From: Juglans regia | Lineage: Eukaryota > Streptophyta > Magnoliopsida > Fagales > Juglandaceae | Reading direction: 5' to 3' | Length of the DNA stretch: 64,000 bases | Assembly: GCF_001411555.2 (NCBI RefSeq) | Contig: NC_049901.1 | Location: 11,728,681-11,792,680, forward strand | Part shown: positions 53,554-64,000 of the stretch, one piece after another | Numbering within the stretch: position 1 is the first letter of the stretch | Layout of the letters: every line of letters starts with the position of its first letter | Position numbers and translations under genes: made by a program | Notes under the pieces: generated by a model | Seen by the model: the letters and a program-made list of their open reading frames with translations, nothing else | Told to the model about the DNA's origin: nothing | Databases searched by the model: none

Positions 53554-55078
53554 TGTAACGCCCCAAACCCGGTTGGTCTGGAAAATTACCACCTGTCTCT
53601 TAAGAACTTATTTTCCAACACAACTAAAAAGAAAACCCAAATCTTTAATAGCCAATCTCAATATCAAGAGTGCTAAACAACCACATAACAATCTGGACAG
53701 CCCACACTTCGACCCAAAATATTCTATACCAATCTCAGTATTGTCCAATACAAGCATCAGGACCAATGCCAATTCAAATTCCAATAACTCACACTTATTC
53801 CAACAGTTCGCAGTCCCAAACAATTACTAACAGTTTAACCAACAATACTACACAAAGCACACTTCTTCCCATTCACAACTCCATAACAGAAAATATAAAC
53901 TAATACCTCCAAAAATTAAACTGTACTGGACAAAGAAAATTAAATTCCCTTCTAAAATAATTTCTCAACCACCAATCCAAACGACCCCCCCTAACTCCTC
54001 GGACTCAGTCCGGCACAACCAACAAAATCACAGTAAATATGAATTAGCGCAAAAATACATTTAAATCTCAAAAGCACTTTGGGAAAAATACTTACAATGC
54101 TATAATATAATTTTTGAAAGATCACGGAGGTGCTAGAAGCGGCAACGCAGCAACAAAACAGTGCCAAATGCACTATGGCCGTGGGTCTCAAAAACCCACT
54201 TTTGAACGGGTGTAAACGAAGACCCGAGATTGATAGGGTAGGGCTTAGGGATGTCGGTGAGACTAGTGGTGGTGGTGGTTGGTCGTGGGTGGCGGCGCAA
54301 TAGGCGGTTGAAGTGCAAAAACACCCAAAACGGAAATGTTGATGGTGGGGCTTCACCGGTGACAGATCGGAGGTGGGGTTGGGTCCATTGGGTTGCTAGA
54401 AGGTCGAGGATGACGTGGTGAGAAGATGGTGGCCGGAGGTGGCGCGACGGCGGCGCAGCGGCGCAAGGAATGCCGCGGCTTCGTGTGGTGCGTGGAGGCT
54501 AACGGCGGCACGGCTGGGGCTGAAAATCGGAGGGGGAGGTCGCCGGTGGGTGGGGGTGCTGGGAAGCCGGGCGGTGTCGACCACCGCCGGCGCACGGCGG
54601 CGGGTCGAGGGCAAACGGCGGACGCACGGGAGAGAGAAAGAGAGAGAGGCGCGGGAGGGAGAAGAAAAAAAAAAAGAGAAAAAGAAAAAGAAGGAAAAGA
54701 AGAAAAGAAAAAGAAAAGGAAAAGAAAAATAGAGAGAAAAGAAATGAGGTCCAATCCTCATAACTTGGGTCACAAAAATGATCCAACAGAAACGATTTTA
54801 AAACAACTAGTGAAATAAAATATTTCAAACACAGTGATTAACATGAAAATAATTAATTAAACTCAATAATAAGTTAATTTGATTTGAGAAGAAATTTAAA
54901 CGCATAAAAATAATTAATTTAGAGAAAGCACTTCAAAAATAATTTTCGTAAACTAAAAAAAAATCATAAAAATAGCACAACTAAAAAATCCAACAATTTT
55001 AAAACAAGAGAATAAATTTTAAATTAATAACAAAAAATCTTTCAATTAAAAATACACTAAAAAATACGGGGTGTTACA
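53554..55078 (+). mobile_element. Solo LTR, probably Ty3/Gypsy
   Basis: Begins TGTAACGCCCC and ends GGTGTTACA (TG...CA rule; TGTAAC is the exact complement of GTTACA). It is flanked by GGTGC at 53549-53553 and 55079-55083, a perfect 5-bp target duplication. Length 1525 bp with no internal retroviral genes, so it is a solo LTR left by recombination. The 'TGTAACGCCCC' start is common among plant Gypsy LTRs. The strand follows this start. The GC-rich part around 54350-54660 and a purine-rich run (54655-54745) give long but meaningless open frames. Confidence 0.9.
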
Positions 55079-55083
55079 GGTGC

Positions 55084-55294
55084 AATGTCGTCTATGTTCG
55101 GGTGCAATTCGTGGGGCTCAAATCGCGAATGGAGATACAGGGGTTTCTGCACTCTGAAATCGCGAAGGGAGATGATGCACAATTCTGATGTATTGCTGGT
55201 CCATGATAAGTATGATAGAAGCATTACGTGTTGGCATGTGATTGGCGGGCTGTTATTTTCCTAAAACCAGCCCGACCGTTCCTAAGGTATTCTC
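55084..55294. other. MULE-2 right end
   Basis: GC-rich continuation of the sequence before the solo LTR, ending in the inverted terminal motif CAGCCCGACCGT (55267-55278) and the element end at 55294. Confidence 0.7.
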
Positions 55295-55303
55295 TTTCTT
55301 TTC

Positions 55304-55396
55304 AGTATGATCATTCCTACCAAACACAACCAAGTCATGGAGAATTAATTCCATAGAGAAGATAAAAAAAATAAAAAAAATCGAAACCTCTCCCAG
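55304..55396. repeat. Flank module, right part
   Basis: Continuation of the module interrupted by MULE-2 ('agtatgatcattcctacc', 'catggagaattaattcc', 'gaaacctctc'). It breaks off at about 55396 into Copia gag sequence. Confidence 0.65.
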
Positions 55397-58300
55397 GAAC
55401 CATATTAGTCACCGACCTTCTCCATGCTGAAAATTTTTCCAGCTGGTCTCATTCACTCCAACATGCTCTTCGTGCAAAGAACAAGATCGGTTTTCTCAAT
55501 GGAACACTCGGCCAACCCTCAAACCCGACAGACCCTCTCTTCGACCTCTAGGACAGATGCAACGATATGGTTGTATCTTGGATCCAAAATTCTATAAGCC
55601 TTTCCCTACGTTCTTCGATAGCCTTTGTTAACAATGCCCATGATATATGGACTGAGTCACAAGAACGTTTCTCCCCACAAAATGGACCTCGAATCTATGA
55701 ATTCAAGAAGACCTTGACTAATCTGTCTTAGGAAGATGATACCGTGAATGGCTATTATGACAAACTCAAGTCCCTTTGGGATGAACTATCCATCCATAAC
55801 CCATTACCTGTTTGTTCTTGTCGCTCAACCAAAACCCTATCTAACCGCTAGCAACACGATTGCGTGATTCAATTCCTAATGGGTCTCAATGATTCCTACT
55901 CCAACGTCCGTGACCAGATAATGCTCATCAACCCATTACCTCCAGTCACCAAGGTATTCTCAAACATCCAGCAGCAAGAATGACATCGGATGGTTACTTC
56001 CTCAACTCCCCACCTAGATTCTATTGCCCTAGTATCTCGGAAACCACCCCTTAAACCACCTTCCAATTCTGGCAAGAGATATATGCCTTACTGTACTCAC
56101 TGTAAGATTACCGGTCACACTTTGCAAACATGTTTTAAATCTGGAAATGTCGTTGCTCCAGTCTGCACCCATTGTGAGATGACGGGCCACACCATGAAAC
56201 GTTGCTACAAGCTCCATGGGTACCCTCCAGGGCATAAAATGCACAAACCATGCGAGAATGCCATGTCCTTTGATTCCCCTGTTTCTGGCAATCAACCCAA
56301 TTCCAATAATTTATTAACGACAGAGTAGTACAAAGATCTCATAGTCTTGTTGCACAGTAAGGATTATAGTTGCTCATCATCCGCGAATGATCTCCAGACA
56401 GTTATCTTTACTCACCCTCACTCCTCTTCCACTGTTGGTAACCTCTTTTGCTTATCAACTTCTTCTCATCTTTCCACTTTTTGGATCATTGACACAGGGG
56501 CTACAGATCACATGATCTGTAGCCCCTCTCTTTTTACCACTATCACTTCCACCACTTCATATTCTGTTAAGCTTCCTAATGGGAAAATAGCTCCTGTAAC
56601 TCACGTCGGCACAGTCCAAATAACCAACTCCATGATTTTATGCAATGTCATTTGCGTCTCATCCTTTACTTTTAATTTATTGTCTGCCTCTAAACTTGCT
56701 CAACAATTAAATTGTTGCCTCATTTTTTCTCTAATTCTTGTTTCATACAGGGCATTTCTCTTTGGACAACGATTGGGAAGGGTAGCATGGCACACGGGCT
56801 CACCACCTCCTACAAGACACGGTTGCTCCCCAAGCTTTAGACATTATTTTATCACAGAATTTCCATTCTCAAAATTTCATTTTTGCTTCTATACAACCCT
56901 CTGATTGTGTTGTTGATTTGTGGCACTGTCGATTGGGTCATCCATCCCATTCCATATACAACTCATCCATGATCCCCATGTAATTACTCAAATGAATACC
57001 AAGAACACTTTACCATGTTTTGTTTGTCTCCTTGCCAAACAGGCTTGCATACCCTTTTCCTCTAGCACTCATAATACAAATGCTTGTTTTGAGATTATAC
57101 ATTGTGATTTATGGGGACCTCACTCAATTATTGCACGTGATGGTAGTCGTTTTTTTCTCACCATTGTCGATGACTATTCACGCTACACTTGGGTTTAGCT
57201 CTTGCAAAAAAGATCTGATGCATGTCCATGTCTTAATTTTGGCACTTAGTTGCTACTCAATTTAATTCTCGGGTAAAAGTGCGCAATGACAATGGTGTTT
57301 AGTTTTCTATGTCTCATTTTAATTCCGATCAAGGTATTCTCCATCAAAATAATGTGTCGAAATACCACAACAGAATGGATTAGTTGAGCGTAAGTATCGC
57401 CATCTTCTCCAAGTTGCCTGTGCACTTCATTTTCAATCCAGCATTCCATTGAAATTTTGATTTTAATGTATACTTACAGCCACATATTTAATTAACCGAA
57501 TACCGACCGCCTACTTCACAACAAAACCCCCTATGAAATTCTCTTCCACAAACCCCCTTCTTATTTACACCTCCGAGTCTTCGATTGCCTTGCCTTTGCC
57601 TCCACCACTTCCGAACATCGCCACAAATTTGATCCTCGTAGTCGTCATTGTGCTTTTCTTGGATATCCATTTGGTGTCAAAGGTTATAAATTACTTGACC
57701 TTGATACTCACAAAAGTTTTCTTTCTTGTGATGTTATCTTCCATGAATCATTGTTTCCCTTCCACACCCCGTCACTCCTTCCCTCTTCTACAATATCTTC
57801 AACCCCACCAGACACAAATCTTCACATACCATACCCTGATGCTAATCCCCCATACACACATACTTCTGCCCCTCCTTCCATAGAGACATAAACATCCTTA
57901 TCCCCCCACCCAAAAATCATACCCGCACAATCCCAACCTCCACCACAACCTTGACGCTCCACCCACACCCACCGCCCCTACTTACCTCAACCAGTATATT
58001 TGTCCTTCCCTTCTCACACCACCTCCACCTCAAACCATGACTTCTAACTCATTGCAGGTTTCCTGTGATTCTCATGCTTCCTCCTCATTTTTGTCCAAGG
58101 ATACTCCATGCCCATCAGGTAAACCATTCCCTCTTTCTTCCACTCTTTCATTTCATAAATTGTCACCATCTTACCATTTATTTGCTTCCGTTATTTCCTC
58201 ATCCATTGAACCATCATCCTATGGTGAAGCTATTAAAAATTATGACTGGTACAAGGCTATGCAATCTGAAATTGCTACTTTTGAACTTAAGAATAGTTGG

Positions 58301-59690
58301 ACTATGGTTGAATTACTACCTGGCAAACGTGCTATCGGCTGCAAGTGGGTCTACAAAATTAAACATCACTCCGATGGAAGTATAGAGAGATACAAAGCGC
58401 ACTTGGTAGCCAAAGGTTTCACATAACAAGAGGGCCTTGATTACAACAAAACCTTCTCACCCATGGCAAAATTGGTGACTGTTCGCACCATACTCGTCGC
58501 TACTTCCATCCAAGGCTAGTTCATCAAACAATTTGATGTTCAAAATGCCTTCCTCCATGGAGACTTAGTGGAGGAAGTTTTCATGTGCAAACCTCCTAGC
58601 TACTCCAAGGGTCCATCTTCTCATGTTTGTCGACTCAACAAAAGTCTCTAAAGCTTGAAACAAGCCTAGGGGCAATGGTATGCAAAATTTTTTAATGTTT
58701 TGCTCACTTTTGGTTTTCAACAATCGAAGGCGGATTATAGTCTCTTCACTCACACAGCAAATGACTCCTTCACAGCATTGCCTGTGCACACCGATGACAT
58801 CATTTTGGCTAGTTCCACATTGGAATCCACAATTGCCCTTCAATGCTTTCTCAATGACCATTTCCGAATCAAATGCCTTGGTGATCTACGTTACTTTCTT
58901 GGAATTGAGGTTGCTCGCTCTTCAAGAGGTATTTCCATTTGTCAATGAAAATATGCTCTCGATATATTAGCCGATGTCAGTTCTCTTGGCACTTGCCTTC
59001 TCAAATTGTCAATGGAACAAAATTTGAAACTTAGTAAGGATGATGGACAGCCTCTCAGGGACCTTCTACTTTGTCGAAGACTCATTGGCCACTTGCTCTA
59101 CCTCACAATAACACGGCCTGATCTCAGTTATTCTATCCAAAGGTTAAGCCAATTTATGATAGCCCCCACATCATCCCATCTTCATGCTGTACACCAAGTC
59201 TTTCAGTACGTCAAAGGTGCACCTGGCCAGGGGTTACTCTTCCCTTCCATCTCCTCACTTAGTCTCCAAGCCTCCTCAGATTTGGACTGGGCCTCCTGCC
59301 CCGACTCCCGTCGGTCACTCACGAGTTTTTGTATCTTCCTCGAATCCTCACTTATATCATGGCAATCAAAGAAGCAAGTTGTTGTTTCTCTATCTTCAGC
59401 CGAAGTCAAATATAGAGCCATGGCTACAACTTCTTGTGAATTACAATGACTATCTTACATTCTCAGTGATTTACATCTCTCCATTTCTCTACCCATTGAC
59501 ATGAATTGTGACAATCCAACCGCCCTCCACATTGCTGCAAATCCGGTCTTCCACGAGCGCACCAAACATAAAGAGATGGATTGCCACCTTATCCACGACA
59601 AGATTCAAGCGGGTTTTGCTTTGCACTTGCCACATCCGATCCTCATTCCAGCTTGTAGATCTTTTCACCAAAGCATTGCCCTCAGCTTAG
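55397..59690 (+). pseudogene. Copia gag-pol pseudogene
   Basis: Gag (UBN2 type): NFSSWSHSLQHALRAKNKIG at the start, ESQERFSPQNGPRIYEFKK, two zinc knuckles (CTHCKITGHTLQTC, CTHCEMTGHTMKRC, about 56095-56210). Protease: FWIIDTGATDHM (about 56480). Integrase: HCDLWGPHSI and FLTIVDDYSRYTWV. Reverse transcriptase: [32 protein letters not shown] and HTDDIILAS, where the usual catalytic YVDD is TDD. RNase H: SLSSAEVKYRAM. Many stops and frameshifts occur throughout, several looking like C-to-T or G-to-A changes. Inactive. Confidence 0.88.
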
Positions 59691-59751
59691 TTTTATTTTC
59701 TGTTATCCAAGATGGAGATAGCAAATATCTATGCTCCATCATGTAGGGGGA

Positions 59752-60048
59752 TGTTACCAGCTAATATACAAGTTGCCAAGTTGCTCAACACTCGGCCATA
59801 TGAATCAGGGAAATTACAAATAAGCAAGCAGGAGTATATATTGTTATTTAAGGGCATTTATGTATTATCATTCTTATATAGAACATTCCATTCCTTCTAT
59901 AAGCAGGACACTATACAACATAGCATTTTACACACTTTTACAGAATTAATCAATTGAAGGAATTCTTTCCAACCTCTGCGATGCTCTGTTTTCTTCTTCA
60001 TTTCTGTTTAGCACTAACTCTCTTGCTCAATTTAAACCAACTCTGACA
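59752..60048 (+). repeat. 3' LTR of the Copia element
   Basis: Runs from TGTTACCAGC after the polypurine tract to CTCTGACA. It holds a TATA-like 'atatagaac' (about 59876) and ends where PEN2-flank homology resumes. No second copy was found upstream. Confidence 0.75.
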
Positions 60049-60830
60049 CTTCTAGCAATTTCTATGCTAGCTTTCTTAATGGCATTGATAATGTATGCGT
60101 GCAAAACGATCACCAGTATATAATATATAGTGAGAATATTCATGAACAGTTAGGGTACACTGCATCCAGTCACAAAAGGAGCATGTTAGTGTTAAAGAGT
60201 TGTCCAGATGGAGGCAAGGGGAAGTTTTGCCTAGGGCAACGTTTTATCTCCGGACCTTGGCCGGAGGAGAAGAGTCAAACAATTTGTTTAATCTTTATCG
60301 ATTGGACAACTAACGGAAGATCAACAAATGTTTTGTTAAGGCAATTAACTAGGCAAATTTGGGGATGCTGGGAAAACAATATGTGGAGTTGGAAGGTGAT
60401 CATGCCCTGCCTGCTCCGATGGGTATGACTCGATTGTCTTTGGTTTGGTTGTTGGATGTAATGAAGAATAAATTTTGATATGGAGTAGAGAGATTGAAGT
60501 GTGATTGTCTCAGGTCTTGGCTTCAACTAAAAATCTCAGCTGTAGAATTAAAGGTGTATGCGTGATAAAAAGTTTTTAATTGAATAAATCTGCACACAAA
60601 AAAAAAAAAAAAAAAAAACTTGTATGAGAGTTTTCATGGCTCTTCGAATTACAAGTTCTATGTATTCTCCTTCTTTGGGAGCTCAATATCAAGCATTTCA
60701 AATACTTTAATCAACATATATCCAATAGCCGAGTAAATATGACCGATTTTTATAATTAATATGTTATTTTATAAGAAATATAACGTAATATATATATTTA
60801 TATATATATATATATATGAAAACTGAAAAT
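60049..60830. other. PEN2 copy C downstream flank
   Basis: Homologous to 29247-29690. It has about 330 bp (about 60229-60560) that copy B lacks, plus a poly-A run at about 60598-60619 and an AT run near 60790-60817. No gene seen; the extra segment has no recognised coding content. Confidence 0.55.
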
Positions 60831-62990
60831 TAGGTACCGACAAATACGATAGTGCAGTTATAAGGACATTACTTGCAGTATAAAGCAAGGCCTTCAATAT
60901 CAACTTGCATAACAAAAAGGTTCTAGAAAGCCTAAATCAGAACATATCTACATGAATCATTTGTTCAAAATAGAGCAGATCAGGAACACCTGTATATTGT
61001 TAATACCCAACAAAAAAGGGGAAAAAAAGGTTAATGCAAAGTGTGTGACCGATGAAATTCATGAGAAGAGGGCATAGGACTAGCTCTAACCACTCAAGCC
61101 CTAATCTCTCAGCGAGATTGTACATTACAAGTTGATCCCAAACAGGTCCGAAGAGGCGCTCCCCTCCAATTGCAAAAGTAAGGGCCCATGACGAAAGAAT
61201 AGCTGTGAATACAACGAACCCAACTGCTGATCTGACAACATCTATAAGATGTAATGTTTACTAATACGACCAAAAAGGAAATATAACGTACAAGTGTCAA
61301 CGAAAAAAGGAAAGGACCATAAAGAATATAGCAGCTTTTGTGTAACTATTTTTTTTTATACATTGGGGTGCGGGGTTCGAACCTGGTTCTCCCATTTGGA
61401 AATCAGGCTTTACACCATTTGGTCCAAGGGACCTTGGCAGTTTTTGTATAACTGAGTTGCTTGGAATGTGTTGTAAAATGTATATTTCAGTTAGATGGAT
61501 GTGGGTAATAGACATATGTGTTCGGCAAGAAAAAAGAGTACATAAATTATATTGAAGTTTAGTAGATGTGCATGCTTAAGAAATGATCCAACAGAAGGGG
61601 GACAGAAAAACACTCTGAATCAACCATCTGAGAAACACATACTCCAAGCCTAGTCGCCTCAAGCAATGGATACTTAAATAGTTAAACCACAAAGATAATG
61701 GGCACAAAATTTAACCATGCACAGCATTTAAGATTCGAGTGAAAACACAAGCTCGCAAAAAAAGGCTTTTTCTAAATTCGGCCTTCCTATGGATTAGCTT
61801 ATGCTTGCAATAGGATAAAAGACAGGATTCTCTAATGTAGAATAAAACAAGCCAGAGCTAAGTAATTAATTGTGGGGAATTCCATTTCCTTTAATGTTTG
61901 ATGCAAAACCCTACACATAGAATGATCAGTCCTATCTTTGCCAAAATGAGCTCAATTAGAATGAAAGTTAGTGATTGCAGGTTAAATGTTTCTTATCTTG
62001 ACATGAATGAGAGTGCAACAAACTAATTTCTATGTAAGAGGACGGCCACTTGTGCTGTGATGAAAGGTTTAACAACATGACATCTAATCTAAACCCAACT
62101 AAATGAATGTGAATGAGCATTGACAGTAAATGGAATCTTTCTATTCATCAAATAATGACAGAAAATCTCTTTTTTGCCAAAGTGCAATAACTTAACCACC
62201 TGAATGGATAAAAGCAATTCATCACTAGTCCAAAACACAAGAAGATAGGTATGGCTGAGACAAGGTATTACTGTCAAAGACTCTTACTGTTGATATTTAG
62301 TTTGAAAATCATATTGATGCATTAGAGGGGATTACTATTTAGTTTTCAATTCTTTTTTTTTTTTTTTTTTTTTTTGGGGGAGGCAGATTTAGAGGAACGT
62401 ACGTAATGGTTATCATCACCTTTCGCATAAAATTGGACTCAGTGTTTCAATGCAGCTGGCACCTTTGAGGTCCCCAGTAAATAAATAATTGTAGGAGTGA
62501 AATCTTAATTCCACACCCTCCTTCAAAGTATTTTCATGAACTAACACAAATCATAGAATTTCAACTTCACGCCATTACTGAAACCAAAAGTTTGATCCAC
62601 TTCAACTATAGGTCAGTCTCCAACAAGTACCAAACACATCAAATCCCCAATGGGCAAACCGCATTTCACCAATTAGATCAAACCATACGAGTCATTTCCT
62701 TCATCTAAGGATGGCTCACCGAAAGTATAGTTGCTATGAAATGCGCAATAGATATTCCGTAAATTTCTTTAAAATCTCTATGCCGACTAACTCATCAATA
62801 CCAAGCTAAAGACTTTTCATTGACACCAACCAGATCCAGTACTAGCAACCATAACGTCACATAGCCATAGATGTCAACAAGAAGAACTTGAAAATTGAAA
62901 ATTGAAAACTAACTCCTTCCTAGAATGCGCTCCAAAGTCTAAATTTTTATTTTGCTCTCTTCCTAAATTCATGCTTAGTAATGAAAAATA
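60830..62990 (-). pseudogene. PEN2 copy C, exon 2 with frameshift, no exon 1
   Basis: Minus strand. Exon 2 (61241-61080) keeps its acceptor and encodes VVRSAVGFVVFTAILSSWAL, FAIGGERLFGPVWDQL and MYNLAERLGL, but an extra base near 61105 (GGGCTT against GGCTT) shifts the last residues so that the normal stop is missed. The exon keeps the G of LFGP, unlike copy B. The intron continues to about 62985 with the SINE-like insert near 61360-61440, then runs into a hAT fragment where exon 1 should be. Pseudogene. Confidence 0.87.
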
Positions 62991-62992
62991 AT

Positions 62993-63990
62993 TCTTGCAA
63001 TTCCGATATCTACAGTTGCCTCTGAGTCGGCTTTTAACACAGCATGTCAAGTCTTTAATCATTTCTGCAGTAGCCTATCTCCACTTATGGTAGAAACCCT
63101 TATTTGTACATAAAATTGGTTTCGTTCTTCTTCTGCCCCGATTAACATTCGCAGTTTAATGAATGATATTGAGGAGTTTGAGAAATTTGATACAGGTATG
63201 TAGCATCTTTCACCTTTTCTTTTATTGTCTCTAAAGTGTATATCATATTTTGATTTGTTTGAACTAGTATGCTTCTTCTTCTTTTTCCCTTTTGTGTAGA
63301 GCTCATGGAAGACTTAGGAAATTCTTCAAGATCTAATTCTTTGGCTGGAGATGATTAAATTTAAGGTAGGTCACCTTTTTACATCTTTCCTCAAGTTTTT
63401 TTTTTCATTTAAAGTAATTAATAACTTTTTATTGAAATTACTTACTTGGTTTATTTTCATACAATTGCAATGTTTGTTGAATGAACTATTGGAGTTGGTG
63501 GCTTGGTGGCAATTGGCATGGTGCCTAGCTATTTGTTCTAGTTGTAAAGTTTTTTATTGCATGTTCTTGCGATTTAGACTTGTAATTTCGACTTGTAATT
63601 TGTGAAACTTTTGGATAATTTAGACTTTTGGAATTTGGACTTGTAATTTGTTGGACTTTTAGACTTGAAACTTAGACTTTTGAACTTATTTTATTTCATT
63701 GCAGAATTTTCTTTTTATTCCAGATTTTTTATAAAGCAGATTTTTGTAAATAATAACAAATTTTTAATAAAACAGATTTTTTTTATAGCAATTTTTTCTT
63801 TTTATAAACAGATTTATTTATGACAAATTTGCATTTTATTAAAACCGGACCGGAAATTGATAAAATCGATACCCGGTACCGATTTAAAAGGATAATCGGT
63901 GCGTAATCGATTTTTGAAAATACAAAAGCAGTGCATACCGATTCTGTCATAAATTTTATCCAAAATCAGGCCAAACCAAACCAGTTACAC
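62993..63990 (+). mobile_element. hAT element 3' half, copy C
   Basis: As at 43233-44335: PISTVASESAFNTA, HFCSSLSPLMVETLICT and NDIEEFEKFDT, one TAA, then a GT-AG intron (about 63197-63298) and ELMEDLGNSSRSNSLAGDD with TAA at about 63356. The hAT dimerisation core 'ASESAF' is clearer here than in copy D. The T-rich 3' region ends near 63990 in 'aaccagttacaccc', a hAT-like terminus. The upstream transposase is missing. Confidence 0.78.
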
Positions 63991-64000
63991 CCATAATTGT

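Larger units (their letters stand above)
47319..55294 (+). mobile_element. MULE-2: FAR1-type Mutator-like element
   Basis: An 8.0-kb element (6.4 kb without its solo LTR) flanked by a perfect 9-bp duplication TTTCTTTTC at 47310-47318 and 55295-55303, inside a repeat module whose empty site is seen elsewhere in the window. Inverted termini share ACGGTCGGGCTG (47334-47345 and, inverted, 55267-55278) at the same distance from the ends. It carries a FAR1/MULE transposase on +, a GRF zinc-finger ORF on - and a nested solo LTR. Confidence 0.9.
55397..60048 (+). mobile_element. 5'-truncated Copia LTR retrotransposon
   Basis: Starts inside gag with no 5' LTR or primer site and ends in a 3' LTR at 59752-60048 (starts TGTTACC, ends TGACA; 297 bp) preceded by a polypurine tract GTAGGGGGA. 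Domain order gag, protease, integrase, RT, RNase H is the Copia order. The sequence after the LTR, 'cttctagcaatttc', continues the PEN2 flank seen uninterrupted at 29247, so CTTCT is the probable target duplication. The 5' part was lost by a later deletion. Confidence 0.85.

Noticed and set aside
53246..53566. Minus-strand 106-codon frame with repeated SLEAQPDL phrases.
   Set aside because: Low-complexity GC-rich repeat of MULE-2 that runs into the LTR border; no homology recognised.
54353..54828. Long frames on both strands in GC-rich and purine-rich DNA.
   Set aside because: They lie within the solo LTR and reflect base composition (poly-Phe/Leu or poly-Lys/Glu stretches).

Overview
This is plant nuclear DNA: spliced genes with GT-AG introns, plant LINEs with an RNase H domain, FAR1-type Mutator-like elements (MULEs), a Copia element and AT-rich MITEs. 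The MITE sequence type (degenerate 'gagatgagatgag' ends with long AT interiors) and the RALF type suggest a woody rosid, perhaps Fagales (walnut or oak relatives); this is a judgement from memory, not a search. No bacterial genes, CRISPR arrays, rRNA or tRNA genes were seen.

The backbone is a repeatedly duplicated block made of a RALF-like signalling-peptide gene, a shared flank module and a PEN2 gene (gamma-secretase subunit). RALF copies, left to right: a 5' fragment on the minus strand (259-395), an intact gene (12468-12866), a promoter-to-peptide deletion fusion (about 15818-16062), a second intact gene (18074-18472) and a stop-containing copy (27962-28294). Promoter-only traces lie at 1-258, about 45430-45700 and about 47020-47200. 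PEN2 copies: one apparently complete two-exon gene (29950-32206, minus), two exon-2 copies (about 18840-19900 and 60830-62990) and one intron-only scrap (about 42740-43230). Two PEN2 copies end at the same junction with a broken hAT transposase tail. Other host traces are the last four exons of a GONST1-like GDP-mannose transporter (39380-41760, minus) and a broken CRM/YhbY-domain RNA-binding gene (14994-15583, minus).

Mobile elements make up much of the rest. LINE-1 (854-6670) has a target-site duplication, intact ORF1 and an ORF2 broken by one base in an A-tract; it sits inside the promoter of the first RALF copy. LINE-2 (about 33000-39040) is older and carries several breaks. MULE-1 (20607-26990) and MULE-2 (47319-55294) both have direct-repeat target sites, a FAR1-like transposase on + and a GRF zinc-finger gene on - in tail-to-tail order. 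MULE-2 also holds a solo LTR (53554-55078) with a perfect 5-bp target duplication. A 5'-truncated Copia element (about 55397-60048) and a 262-bp hAT MITE (42331-42592) complete the main set.

The most interesting signal is the repeated pairing of a FAR1/MULE transposase with a small GRF zinc-finger protein in two differently decayed elements. In MULE-1 the GRF reading frame is open while the transposase is ruined. Genes likely to be active are RALF copies 2 and 4 and PEN2 copy B; most other coding sequence is transposon or pseudogene.
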